NCBI RefSeq assembly: GCF_001592105.1
Contig: NZ_BCWE01000008.1
Coordinates: 143,754-207,753 of the forward strand
DNA from: Desulfolucanica intricata
GTDB lineage: Bacteria; Bacillota; Desulfotomaculia; Desulfotomaculales; Desulfofarciminaceae
Length of the DNA: 64,000 nt
Direction of reading: 5' to 3'
Part shown: positions 55,696 through 63,884 of the stretch, in pieces
Numbering within the stretch: position 1 is the first letter of the stretch
How the letters are laid out: every line of letters begins with the position of its first letter
The notes under the pieces: generated by a model
What the model was told of the DNA's origin: nothing
The model's database searches: none
Seen by the model: only the letters and a program-made list of their open reading frames with translations
Made by a program: the position numbers and the translations under genes

Positions 55696-56319
55696 ATGGC
55701 AGATTGTAAAGATTTTAAGGATTGTATGGAGAAATTTGAGGGTTATTGCAAAGATGACAAAGATTGCAGCAAAGTGCCCGGTAGCATATTTATAAAATTA
55801 TTTAACCTATTATGGGCAGAGGTCCGTGCTAACTCTGAAGCAATTGCCAAAGTCCGATCTACTGCAGAAGCTGCCGCCGCCGCCGCTGCTAAGGCACAAA
55901 ATACCGCAGAAGCTGCTGCAGCCGCAGCCAATAAGGCTGAGAATAAAGCAGAAGCTGCCGCCGCTGCCGCTGCTAAGGCACAAAATACCGCAGAAGCTGC
56001 TGCAGCCGCAGCCAATAAGGCTGAGAATAAAGCAGAAGCTGCCGCCGCTGCCGCTGCTAAGGCACAAAATACCGCAGAAGCCGCTGCCGCCGCCGCTGCT
56101 AAAGCACAGAATACCGCAGAAGCTGCTAATGCTGCTGCCAATAAGGCTGAGGCTGCTGCTGAAGCTGCCAACGCTGCTAAGAATGAAGCTAAAAATGCTG
56201 CTGAAGCCGCTAACGCTGCCGCTGCTGCTGCTAAAAATGCTGCCGATTCTGCTGCTGCAAACAAGTCTAACAGTGAAAACATTAACCAAAACGGTGTTCA
56301 TAACGAGGCAAGATCTTAA
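55696..56319 (+). CDS. Alanine-rich repeat protein ending in an NQNG motif
   Basis: 207 residues. The N-terminus has four spaced Cys (DCKDFKDC; YCKDDKDC) and a short hydrophobic helix (SIFIKLFNLLWAEV). Residues about 54-190 are Ala-rich units of 14 residues (KAQNTAEAAAAAAN / KAENKAEAAAAAAA) expected to form a long helix or coiled coil. The end is NINQNGVHNEARS, sharing QNGxxNxA with its neighbour. A strong GAGGAGGGG lies upstream. Structural, coat-like or appendage roles are possible; I do not recognise the family. Confidence 0.75.
   Translation: MADCKDFKDCMEKFEGYCKDDKDCSKVPGSIFIKLFNLLWAEVRANSEAIAKVRSTAEAAAAAAAKAQNTAEAAAAAANKAENKAEAAAAAAAKAQNTAEAAAAAANKAENKAEAAAAAAAKAQNTAEAAAAAAAKAQNTAEAANAAANKAEAAAEAANAAKNEAKNAAEAANAAAAAAKNAADSAAANKSNSENINQNGVHNEARS
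55891..56142 (+). repeat. 84-bp tandem repeat (two 42-bp half-units)
   Basis: AAGGCACAAAAT recurs at 55891, 55975 and 56059 (84-bp period), with a variant at 56101 (42 bp later). Near-identity between copies points to recent duplication or gene conversion. The region is prone to copy-number change and misassembly. Confidence 0.9.
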
Positions 56320-56361
56320 TAGGCCATAACTAAATTATCTTTTAATTACAAGATATCTTTT

Positions 56362-56400
56362 AAAAAGGTAAAACCGTTATCTATCCGGTTTTACCTTTTT
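56362..56400 (+). terminator. Rho-independent terminator
   Basis: 15-bp stem AAAAAGGTAAAACCG / CGGTTTTACCTTTTT (56362-56376 with 56386-56400). Confidence 0.85.
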
Positions 56401-56484
56401 ATTTTCATTAAGGTGTGACATATATTGGTACTGCTACATAAAATAATCAATATCAGAAACTCAAAAATTAAGGAGGATTAAAAA

Positions 56485-56757
56485 ATGAAAATGCCATATT
56501 TATATATTTATAACAAAAAAGGGATAGTAAATGTGAACCGTTATTGTAATTTGTGTTCAGAAAAATGCTCTAAAGTAAAGCTGCAAGAATCGTCTTTAAC
56601 AGAACAGCAGGACTTAATAGAGCCGTCGGTTCAGAAATCTTTACCGGAAAATTTGTGTGTTTGTAAGTCTTCCGGTAATGAACCTAAGCAATCATCAAAA
56701 CAACAACTCTCCTACATTCACTGCCTTGGAAATAAGGTTCTTCAAATAGTCGAGTAA
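56485..56757 (+). CDS. Small Cys-rich protein with N-terminal IYNKKGIVN motif
   Basis: 90 residues. MKMPYLYIYNKKGIVNVNRYCN at the start closely parallels the start of the next gene. Six Cys (CNLCSEKC; CVCKSSG; HC) suggest metal binding or cross-linking. AAGGAGGA precedes the ATG. Probably cotranscribed with the 585-codon frame 41 nt downstream. Family not recognised. Confidence 0.7.
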   Translation: MKMPYLYIYNKKGIVNVNRYCNLCSEKCSKVKLQESSLTEQQDLIEPSVQKSLPENLCVCKSSGNEPKQSSKQQLSYIHCLGNKVLQIVE

Positions 56758-56798
56758 ATAACACAGTAAAACACTACTTACCATTGTGGAGGATTAAA

Positions 56799-58541
56799 AT
56801 GTTAGAAATATTTATTTATAATGAAAAGGGGACAGTAAACTTAAACTGCTGTCCGCGAGAGGATAAAAATCGAAAGCTAGGAAACTTGCAAAGTCGAACT
56901 GATATCATGCCCGGACAAACGGCAAAGGAAAGTCTACCGGAGAGTACAGACAGAAATTTGCAGGGTCAAACTAATAGCAAGCTTAAACCATCGGCAAAAG
57001 ATAGGCTTTTGGAAATCGCTAACGGTAATAAAGTGCCATTTATTTTGGCTGCATTTTTTTATCATTTAATTCTACGCTATCTTAAGGATGGAATACCGGC
57101 CAACACTTTAGAAGAAAAAGCTTTTGAAATTTTCAAAAATGCACCACCGGAATTTTATAAAATTATGAAGTATGCGCTGCAAAAGTTTAATTCACTTCCA
57201 TCGGCAATTCAAGACAATTTCTGTTTTAATGAGATTAAAAAGTCCAGCAATAACCCGATTGAGCTTGATAAACTGGTCAGTCTTATTATTCGGGAATTGT
57301 CTGAAAAAAACAACTTAAATATTAATAATAAAATCCGTCCCGAGCAAGAAATCCCGGGAAAACCCAGGCTCATTCCGGAACATGGAAATATTGTCAGGCC
57401 GGAAATTTGTCAAATAAACGGATTTCGTATTAAATCCTTTGACTCGAGTCCTGATGAGATTAGCTCCAAGGATTTTCAACAAAACTGTATATTTAAAAGT
57501 GTTGATGATAAATCGCAGGTTCAATGTACCATTCAGTATGTACCTGAAGTAAGGGCTGGGGAGACCGTTACCTTAAAGGGTTATAACTTCGTTGATGTTG
57601 ATGCCAAAGTTTGCATCACATCTACTCAAGGAAGTAATATTACTAGAGAGCTTGAAGCATTTGTTTACGGTGATTTAAACACTCCTGTAACTGAGATTGT
57701 CAATGGAAAAGAACATGTAATAGCTGATAATAGAGTTCAAGATATTATTACTTTTAAAGTTCCTGATGATTTGCCTGAGGGAATATATTCCATCGAAGTG
57801 GTCATAGAAAACAATACAGGGGTGGGCAGTCCGGGTCGATATATTTCAACTGAACAATTTATTCAAGTTCTTCCTTCAACAACTGTTGTTCAACTAACCG
57901 TAGAGAAGATAAGATGTGTAAAGAAAAATTTTGATCAATTAAAACTACAAATAATTACAATCCCCATAACTTTAAATAATACTACTGGAGAAATTCTTAC
58001 AAATCATATCAGTCTTGAAAGTGTCAACGAAGGGGATGAGTTGCTTCTGGAGAGAGTTGTTTTCCCGGGTTTATCAAGTTATAGAGGATTTTCCTTGGGT
58101 ATTATTGGATATAAAGTTAATAATGATGCTTATAGTAAACAAATTGATATCTTTGTGGATATGTTTATAAAAGTTATAAATGCCAGTCTTCAGGATATTA
58201 ATAATTTAGGTGTGCAAATGACCGGAGAACAGGATCCGGCTGAAGTTTGGGCTTATAATATGTCAGCGGCAGTTATCGTATCCGTACTAATTATTTACAA
58301 TATTATGGATACTGCCAGTATATATATACAAGATTTGACTTCCTATACTTCTCTGAACCTGGCTAAGTTAACCGGTATTAATTTCCCCCCGCCACCAGCC
58401 AGAAAATACACTGCAACCGCTGGTATTGATGTGGAAGTAGTAACTGTTAGTAAAGATGAAGAATATCTGGAAAGAAGAACTTATATAAACAGACATGAAA
58501 AGCATATTTCTCAAATTTTTCTTAGTTATGTCCGTTTGTAA
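56799..58541 (+). CDS. Large hypothetical protein with N-terminal IYNEKGTVN motif and Ig/IPT-like domain
   Basis: 580 residues from ATG 56799, chosen because TGGAGGA is 8 nt upstream; the 56784 start would precede it. MLEIFIYNEKGTVNLNCC matches the start of the preceding protein. Residues about 65-170 are helical. Around 250-345 a beta-rich part (RAGETVTLKGYNFVDVDAKVCI ... LPEGIYSIEVVIEN) resembles an IPT/TIG or Ig-like sandwich. The C-terminal part is mixed, with a hydrophobic stretch (MSAAVIVSVLIIYNIM). No signal peptide. Possibly a spore-layer or assembly protein; this is inference from context. Confidence 0.75.
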   Translation: MLEIFIYNEKGTVNLNCCPREDKNRKLGNLQSRTDIMPGQTAKESLPESTDRNLQGQTNSKLKPSAKDRLLEIANGNKVPFILAAFFYHLILRYLKDGIPANTLEEKAFEIFKNAPPEFYKIMKYALQKFNSLPSAIQDNFCFNEIKKSSNNPIELDKLVSLIIRELSEKNNLNINNKIRPEQEIPGKPRLIPEHGNIVRPEICQINGFRIKSFDSSPDEISSKDFQQNCIFKSVDDKSQVQCTIQYVPEVRAGETVTLKGYNFVDVDAKVCITSTQGSNITRELEAFVYGDLNTPVTEIVNGKEHVIADNRVQDIITFKVPDDLPEGIYSIEVVIENNTGVGSPGRYISTEQFIQVLPSTTVVQLTVEKIRCVKKNFDQLKLQIITIPITLNNTTGEILTNHISLESVNEGDELLLERVVFPGLSSYRGFSLGIIGYKVNNDAYSKQIDIFVDMFIKVINASLQDINNLGVQMTGEQDPAEVWAYNMSAAVIVSVLIIYNIMDTASIYIQDLTSYTSLNLAKLTGINFPPPPARKYTATAGIDVEVVTVSKDEEYLERRTYINRHEKHISQIFLSYVRL

Positions 58542-58551
58542 TAAAATAAGA

Positions 58552-58591
58552 AAAATTACTAACCATGGCGATAGCCATGGTTAGTAATTTT
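58552..58591. terminator. Perfect 18-bp hairpin terminator
   Basis: Arms 58552-58569 and 58574-58591 are exact complements around the tetraloop GATA. Serves the plus gene ending at 58541 and possibly murI on the minus strand. Confidence 0.85.
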
Positions 58592-58633
58592 AGGGTATAT
58601 AGATTTTGTTTTATTATCGGGCTCATATTTGAG

Positions 58634-59437
58634 TTATGTATTTAAACTAATATGTTTGACTTTAATGTTTTTGTCTTTCCATAAGTATTGAATTACTTTA
58701 GTTGCTTTTTCGGCATCCCCGCTGGTAAAGAACTTTACCCACCCGCCCTTGGTAGCAGAAGTAGTCAATTCGTAACGGTTGATTATTCTGTTTACCTGCC
58801 TGGCTACGGCTTCGCCGGTATCTAAAATCATTATTTCCGGGCCCACCAGTTCTAGTATTGTAGATCGTAAAAAGGGATAGTGGGTACACCCTAAAACGAT
58901 GGTGTCACTTCCTTGAGCTAATATAGGATTTAAATAACGGTTCAGTAAGGACTTTGTTTCCGGGCCTTCCAATTTTCCCTCTTCGACTAATTCTACCAGC
59001 CCGGGACAGGGTTGGGTATATACTTCAACTCCGCTGCCGAAACGTCTAACTAATGAAGCAAACCTTTCTCCGGACAAAGTTACTTCTGTAGCCATGATTC
59101 CGATTTTTCCGCTGCGGGATTTTTCGGCTGCCGGTTTAATAGCCGGTTCCACTCCGACAATCGGTACGGTGTACCGTTGGCGAAGTATATCAAGACCGGC
59201 TACTGAAGTGGTGTTGCTGGCTACGACTATTAACTTTACACCCTGTTCTATTAAAAAATCACAGATATTAATGCAGCGAGCCCGGATAACGTTCGGTGGC
59301 TTTACTCCGTAAGGGCAATATGCCGAGTCAGCAAAATAAATCATATTTTCTTTCGGGAGCAACCGGCGTACTTCATTCATGATGGACAGGCCGCCGACAC
59401 CGGAATCAAAAAAACCAATCGGGGCCGGGTTTGTCAT
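58634..59437 (-). CDS. murI: Glutamate racemase-like protein with first catalytic Cys replaced by Ser
   Basis: 267 residues, normal MurI length. FFDSGVGGLSIMNEV, YFADSAYCPYG, VVASNTTSVAGL, TQPCPGLVELVEEG and VLGCTHYPFL are all in order. The second catalytic Cys is present (Cys184), but the first (ACNT in the family) is Ser74 (ASNT). The racemase interconverts L- and D-glutamate for peptidoglycan. With Ser in place of the first thiol, two-way racemisation would be expected to suffer, so the role may have shifted. It stands alone on the minus strand. Confidence 0.85.
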   Translation of the reverse strand: MTNPAPIGFFDSGVGGLSIMNEVRRLLPKENMIYFADSAYCPYGVKPPNVIRARCINICDFLIEQGVKLIVVASNTTSVAGLDILRQRYTVPIVGVEPAIKPAAEKSRSGKIGIMATEVTLSGERFASLVRRFGSGVEVYTQPCPGLVELVEEGKLEGPETKSLLNRYLNPILAQGSDTIVLGCTHYPFLRSTILELVGPEIMILDTGEAVARQVNRIINRYELTTSATKGGWVKFFTSGDAEKATKVIQYLWKDKNIKVKHISLNT

Positions 59438-59700
59438 ATAGGATTCACCTCTGATATTAATACAACTATTTGATTTGATTGAAAGAAGCTAACTTTAATA
59501 TTATAACGCGTCCAACAAGTTATTAGCAACTAATGTTTGGGACTAAAAAGTAAATACCTTAATTTATACTACTATAGGTTAAAATTTATCCAATCTATTT
59601 TTTAACTCCATTGATAATTATGGGTTAAATTGAAACAAATGGTAACAGATATGGTAAATATTGAATAGAATGGTATATAAATATAAAGGGGGAATGAATA

Positions 59701-60759
59701 ATGTCGAAGTGGGACAAAAAAGTTGATTATGCTCCCAAACATGATTGTGTTGAGGTCAAGACCTTAACTCAAAAAGAGTGCTTCAATGAACCAATTCGCC
59801 CTGTTCCTAACAATACAGGAACACTGGTAAAAGTTCCGGTAGTTCTTGCCGAACTTACTGTACAATTTAATGTCGATGCCAAAATATCCCTACCGGAACC
59901 GGCATTGGAAATCAAACAAATCCATAAAAGACTTAAGCTTACACAATGTACACTTCTCCAGAATACAAATAAATTATTTATAAAAGGATTTGTCCGTAAA
60001 AATATTGAGTTTGCTACACCCAGCAGCTGTTCAAATGCTCGGGGAGTATGCGGAAACATTCGTCACTGCACTGTGGATATTCCCATTAGTTGTGTAACCA
60101 GAGTAAAATTTACTGCACCTCCAATACCTGTTTATTATAATAAGAAAAAAGAGTTTGAATTCCTAACTACCAACACTCTTCCCTCAAAGTTTCCAAGAAA
60201 AGATCTTTTGCTGTCCGGTGACTTATCAGAATTCAACCAATTCAGTCAGGAATATTTCAACGAACTTCCATTCTGTGAGTTAATCAGTAGTAAAATTACT
60301 GAATTCGATGAGTTTCTAAATCTGAAGCACCTGCCTCATGGTCCGTTTGAAGAAAATACTTTTAAAGAAATTGAAGAAAAAATGGATATAGAGCTTACTC
60401 TTAAAATTCTTCAGTTACAGCAAGTACAAATTGGAAAGCCGTTTAAAGGTCACGATAAAGGTTATGGCAAGGGTTATGACAAATATTATGACAAATATTA
60501 TGACAAGGATTACGACGAGTATTATGATAAATATTATGATGAGGATTACGACGAGTATTGTGACAAAGAATACAAAAAAGACTACGACAAGTATTACGAT
60601 AAAGAATATAAAAAGGGTTATGAAAAAGATTATGACAAAGAATATAAAAAGGATTACGACAAGGATTATGATAAAGATTACAATAAAAAATATAAAAAGG
60701 ATTTCAAAAAAGATCACGACAATGGTTATGATAAAGATTACGACAAAGATTGCGATTAA
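59701..60759 (+). CDS. Spore-coat-like protein with C-terminal YDK repeats
   Basis: 352 residues. The first 240 residues look like the SPOCS/CsxC-type proteins of clostridial spore layers (VPVVLAELTVQFNVDAKISLPEPALEIKQIHKRLKLTQC, then LFIKGFVRKNIEFAT with Cys-rich NARGVCGNIRHC). The last 100 residues are a tetrapeptide repeat based on YDKx (YDKYYDKDYDEYYDK and so on), highly charged and Tyr-rich, suited to cross-linking or metal binding. AAGGGGGAATG precedes the ATG. Assignment to the spore coat or exosporium is inference. Confidence 0.75.
   Translation: MSKWDKKVDYAPKHDCVEVKTLTQKECFNEPIRPVPNNTGTLVKVPVVLAELTVQFNVDAKISLPEPALEIKQIHKRLKLTQCTLLQNTNKLFIKGFVRKNIEFATPSSCSNARGVCGNIRHCTVDIPISCVTRVKFTAPPIPVYYNKKKEFEFLTTNTLPSKFPRKDLLLSGDLSEFNQFSQEYFNELPFCELISSKITEFDEFLNLKHLPHGPFEENTFKEIEEKMDIELTLKILQLQQVQIGKPFKGHDKGYGKGYDKYYDKYYDKDYDEYYDKYYDEDYDEYCDKEYKKDYDKYYDKEYKKGYEKDYDKEYKKDYDKDYDKDYNKKYKKDFKKDHDNGYDKDYDKDCD
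60455..60759 (+). repeat. 12-bp-period tandem repeat encoding YDKx
   Basis: Imperfect 12-bp units of the form TAYGAYAAR plus one codon (TAT/TAC, GAT/GAC, AAA/AAG/GAG) repeated about 24 times to the stop codon. Codon-level variation indicates selection for the protein repeat. Confidence 0.85.
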
Positions 60760-60806
60760 AGTGATAACGAGTTTAAATATGATTAAATGTGACAATAAAT
60801 TAAAAG

Positions 60807-60837
60807 TTAAGCCAAGATACAATGTATCTTGGCTTAA
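60807..60837 (+). terminator. Rho-independent terminator
   Basis: 14-bp perfect stem TTAAGCCAAGATAC / GTATCTTGGCTTAA around AAT, followed by AAAAATG. It works for the plus strand weakly and for the minus strand with TTTTT-like flanks. Confidence 0.65.
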
Positions 60838-60898
60838 AAAATGTGTGTCTCCTAATCGCATATGAATTAAAAATGTGGAACGAATTGTTTTGGGGTAA

Positions 60899-61495
60899 TT
60901 ATATAGCGTAAGACATAGCGATCGGCGTTATATATACTTCGATGAAGGCAGCTGCCAGTAATAATGGGAAAACAACAAAAAAGAAAAACTTTAACGCTGT
61001 CTTGGAAGAATAAGTTTTGGGGCGTTTCCAAGCCCATTTTTTTATTTGTTCTATACCCATATAAAGTCCTACGGAGGCAGCTAAAAAGAAGGCCGGTAAT
61101 TCTATAATTCCGTGTGGAATTAAACTGGCTAGAAGATAATCTGCTCCAAAAAGATAAATTACCGGTTTTATAGCAAATCCGATAATTGCCCCGTTAATAA
61201 TAAGTGTAAAAATAGGAATTATTCCTAATGTTAATAATCCGCCTACTAATGCAAATGCGCTGGCTGTTAAATTTTTTATTAATAAAAAAAATACTAATTC
61301 TAAACTACCGAAGGGCGGTAGATTTAGCGATCCTTTTATAATCTCTCCCAGTTTATTCAGCTGCTGTTGTGCTGATGTCTGATCAGTAACCGAGCCTAAG
61401 AAAATATAACTAAAAACCATTGCAGTTACAAAAACTATTAGTGCGCTATAAAATACTGAGAAAAAATTTTTTTGCGGTAGAAGGCTTTTAAACAT
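60899..61495 (-). CDS. spoIIM: SpoIIM/DUF95-family membrane protein
   Basis: 198 residues with about five membrane spans. DUF95 landmarks are FVTAMVFSYIFLGSVTD, ASAFALVGGLLTLGIIPIFTLIINGAIIGF and LLASLIPHGIIELPAFFLAASVGLYMG (the HG-E-P block). SpoIIM works with SpoIIP and SpoIID in septal wall remodelling during engulfment. DUF95 also includes non-sporulation proteins, so the name is probable rather than proven. Confidence 0.8.
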   Translation of the reverse strand: MFKSLLPQKNFFSVFYSALIVFVTAMVFSYIFLGSVTDQTSAQQQLNKLGEIIKGSLNLPPFGSLELVFFLLIKNLTASAFALVGGLLTLGIIPIFTLIINGAIIGFAIKPVIYLFGADYLLASLIPHGIIELPAFFLAASVGLYMGIEQIKKWAWKRPKTYSSKTALKFFFFVVFPLLLAAAFIEVYITPIAMSYAI

Positions 61496-61710
61496 TTAAA
61501 ATAATCCTTTCTTATATAAAGTTATATTAACTATTATTGTATTATAGTTTTCTACTATTGGCGATATGAAATTTTATATTTATTAGCAAAAGCTTAATTG
61601 TACTAATAACAATAATTAATGATATAATACTTATGAGAGCGACTTATAACAACAAGATAAAAACAGCTTGAACGAATATTATAATATAAATTGTGTTTGA
61701 GGATTTTAGC

Positions 61711-62175
61711 ATGAATGAAAAAATCAAAGAAGATATTGCAAATATAGTAAACCGGATGCCACGTTACGGTAAACTGATATATAAGCTTTACCGGGATCCG
61801 TTAATAAGTAAAAAGCAAAAAGCTATTCTCAGTGTAGGGTTAGCTTATGCTGTGTCACCCATTGATTTAATTCCCGGTTTCATCCCGGTAGTAGGTCAGC
61901 TTGATGATATAGTGGTAGCTCTTACTGCTCTGGTCAAAGTATTAAAGGAAATTCCGGCCGTGGATAGAACAACTTATATTTCCGAGTTTGAGTTAACAAT
62001 GAGAGAAATAGAAGGAGATCTTGCCGCATCTAAGAATGCCATGTATTACTTGACAGGAAAAGCTGTTAATTATGCAGGTAAGGGGGCGAAATATACCGGT
62101 AAAACCATTGTAAAGTTAACCGTTAAAGGAATATATTCTTTGATAAAGAAATCAAACAAAGCTTTCGGAAAATAG
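61711..62175 (+). CDS. YkvA-family (DUF1232) membrane protein
   Basis: 154 residues from ATG 61711, favoured by TGAGG 8 nt upstream; GTG 61693 is an alternative. The DUF1232 core is at about residues 33-72 (KAILSVGLAYAVSPIDLIPGFIPVVGQLDDIVVALTAL). The C-terminal basic stretch is VKLTVKGIYSLIKKSNKAFGK. The function of the family is not established. Confidence 0.85.
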   Translation: MNEKIKEDIANIVNRMPRYGKLIYKLYRDPLISKKQKAILSVGLAYAVSPIDLIPGFIPVVGQLDDIVVALTALVKVLKEIPAVDRTTYISEFELTMREIEGDLAASKNAMYYLTGKAVNYAGKGAKYTGKTIVKLTVKGIYSLIKKSNKAFGK

Positions 62176-62180
62176 GTGTC

Positions 62181-62209
62181 TTGACACCATATTGATAGTA
62201 TGATATGGT
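62181..62209 (+). promoter_or_regulatory. trpB promoter
   Basis: TTGACA at 62181-62186, a 17-nt spacer and TATGGT at 62204-62209 with an extended TG (62201-62202). The predicted start, about 62216, coincides with the first GAG triplet of the leader. Confidence 0.7.
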
Positions 62210-62215
62210 AACTTT

Positions 62216-62267
62216 GAGATGAGTTAAGTTTAAAAGTGAGTATTGAGTTGAGAGAAGCTGAGATGAG
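62216..62267 (+). promoter_or_regulatory. Candidate TRAP (MtrB) binding site in the trpB leader
   Basis: Ten (G/A)AG triplets at 62216, 62221, 62226, 62234, 62238, 62245, 62250, 62255, 62260 and 62265, mostly 5 nt apart. This is the GAG-N2 array bound by the 11-subunit trp RNA-binding attenuation protein. Seven are GAG and three AAG. It lies just before a terminator and trpB. Confidence 0.75.
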
Positions 62268-62286
62268 TCGGATAAATTTGTTTATA

Positions 62287-62325
62287 AAAACTGCCGACAC
62301 TCATTTGAGTGGCGGTTTTTTATTT
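62287..62325 (+). terminator. trpB leader terminator (attenuator)
   Basis: CCG-CACTC / GAGTG-CGG stem with one A.G mismatch and a TTTTTT tail, between the GAG array and the trpB SD. Read-through would be set by tryptophan-bound TRAP. Confidence 0.8.
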
Positions 62326-62352
62326 TCTTAAGTGCACAAAATGTGATTTTTT

Positions 62353-62377
62353 GAGAGTGGAGATGAGCTGAGAGGAG
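62353..62377 (+). promoter_or_regulatory. Second GAG array overlapping the trpB ribosome binding site
   Basis: GAG at 62353, 62360, 62365, 62370 and 62375 with 5-nt spacing. The last ones overlap the SD GAGGAGG (62372-62378), so TRAP binding could also block translation of trpB directly. Confidence 0.65.
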
Positions 62378-62386
62378 GAAGAATTT

Positions 62387-63589
62387 ATGTTTAGTCGGTT
62401 ATATGATGAGCAAAGTTATTATGGAAATTATGGAGGTCGTTATGTACCGGAAATGCTAATGCCAGCCTTAGAGGAACTTACTGCTGCCTATAATGAGGCC
62501 GGGCAGGATCCCGTATTTAAAGAAGAATTTGAATATTATCTTAAGAATTATGTAGGTAGACCTTCCCAGTTATATTTTGCCCGGGGATTAACCTCATATT
62601 TAGGTGGAGCTAAGATTTATTTAAAACGGGAGGATCTCAATCATACCGGGGCTCATAAAATTAATAATACTATTGGTCAAATACTACTGGCTAAAAGGAT
62701 GGGTAAGAACCGGATTATTGCCGAAACAGGTGCAGGGCAACATGGAGTGGCCACGGCCACAGCAGCTGCACTTTTTGGATTAGACTGTGTTATTTATATG
62801 GGAGAAGAAGATACCTACAGGCAGGCTCTTAATGTGTTTCGGATGGAATTACTGGGGGCGAAGGTGGTACCGGTAACAACCGGAAGCCGTACTTTAAAAG
62901 ATGCTATGAATGAAGCTATACGTGATTGGGTCGCCAATGTCAATAACACTTATTATTTAATTGGTTCGGTAGCAGGACCACACCCCTACCCGGCTATTGT
63001 CAGGGATTTTCAGTCAGTAATAGGTCTTGAAAGTCGGCAGCAAATTCAGAAGTTAGAAGGACGGTTACCTGATTACGTAATAGCATGCGTTGGTGGTGGC
63101 AGCAATGCAATGGGTATGTTCCATCCTTTTTTAAAAGATTTAGAGGTGAAACTTATTGGAGTTGAAGCTGCCGGTTATGGGATAGATACAGATAAGCATG
63201 CGGCTACAATGGCTAAAGGTAAGCCGGGAGTTTTACATGGTTCATTTAGTTATCTTCTTCAAGACAAAAACGGACAGGTTGCTCCGGTTCATTCTGTTTC
63301 TGCAGGGTTGGATTATCCTGGAATAGGTCCGGAACACAGTTATTTAAAGGATACGGGCCGGGTTTTTTATTCAAGTGCCACTGACCGTGAGGCTTTGGAT
63401 GCTTTTCAGTTGTTATGTCGTACAGATGGAATAATTCCTGCTTTAGAGAGTTCCCACGCTTTAGCTGAGGTTATTAGATTAGCCCCTAAACTTTCGAATG
63501 AAAATATAATTTTGGTTAATCTTTCAGGGCGTGGTGATAAAGATGTTCAGGCAGTAGCAGAAATATTAAAGTCTAAAATAATAAGATAG
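62387..63589 (+). CDS. trpB: Tryptophan synthase beta subunit
   Basis: 400 residues, typical TrpB1. [21 protein letters not shown] at the start, PLP lysine in [10 protein letters not shown], the substrate loop [16 protein letters not shown], the PLP phosphate site [10 protein letters not shown], and LSGRGDKD near the end. It joins indole and serine to make tryptophan. No trpA or other trp gene adjoins, so this copy is expressed alone under its own TRAP-like leader. Confidence 0.96.
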   Translation: MFSRLYDEQSYYGNYGGRYVPEMLMPALEELTAAYNEAGQDPVFKEEFEYYLKNYVGRPSQLYFARGLTSYLGGAKIYLKREDLNHTGAHKINNTIGQILLAKRMGKNRIIAETGAGQHGVATATAAALFGLDCVIYMGEEDTYRQALNVFRMELLGAKVVPVTTGSRTLKDAMNEAIRDWVANVNNTYYLIGSVAGPHPYPAIVRDFQSVIGLESRQQIQKLEGRLPDYVIACVGGGSNAMGMFHPFLKDLEVKLIGVEAAGYGIDTDKHAATMAKGKPGVLHGSFSYLLQDKNGQVAPVHSVSAGLDYPGIGPEHSYLKDTGRVFYSSATDREALDAFQLLCRTDGIIPALESSHALAEVIRLAPKLSNENIILVNLSGRGDKDVQAVAEILKSKIIR

Positions 63590-63737
63590 AAAATTAAAAT
63601 AGAAAATCAATAAAAGATTATATATGTCTTATCTTGTTATTAGATATATATAATCTTGTTTATTTATAAGTAAATAATTTGAGTTGCATGCATGTATAAA
63701 ACTTTTAGCATATTGATAATTTAGTATTATTTAACTA

Positions 63738-63766
63738 TTGACACTATGTTATAATATTGTTAAAAT
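63738..63766 (+). promoter_or_regulatory. Sigma-A promoter P1 of a probable rrn operon
   Basis: TTGACA at 63738-63743, 17-nt spacer, TAAAAT at 63761-63766. Confidence 0.7.
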
Positions 63767-63855
63767 GATAAAGTCACTGATACATCAGAGAAAAAATGTC
63801 GCTAAGACATAGAGAAAAATTGTAGAAAAAAATTATTTTACAAGAAAAATGTCAC

Positions 63856-63884
63856 TTGACGAGATGAATAAGGTTTGCTATAAT
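63856..63884 (+). promoter_or_regulatory. Sigma-A promoter P2 of a probable rrn operon
   Basis: TTGACG at 63856-63861, exact 17-nt spacer, consensus TATAAT at 63879-63884, followed by a boxA-like leader. Confidence 0.82.

Noticed and set aside
55743..56301. Long Ala/Ser-rich open frames on the minus strand and a Leu/Pro/Lys-rich plus frame
   Set aside because: They are shadows of the GCN-rich repeat gene (55696-56319); no SD, and composition dictated by the repeat.
60415..60861. Hydrophobic minus-strand frame opposite the YDK repeats
   Set aside because: The apparent membrane protein is only the complement of the 12-bp repeat; no start signal.
62176..62386. T-box leader for trpB
   Set aside because: No AGGGTGGNACCGCG box or specifier stem; the periodic GAG triplets fit TRAP better.
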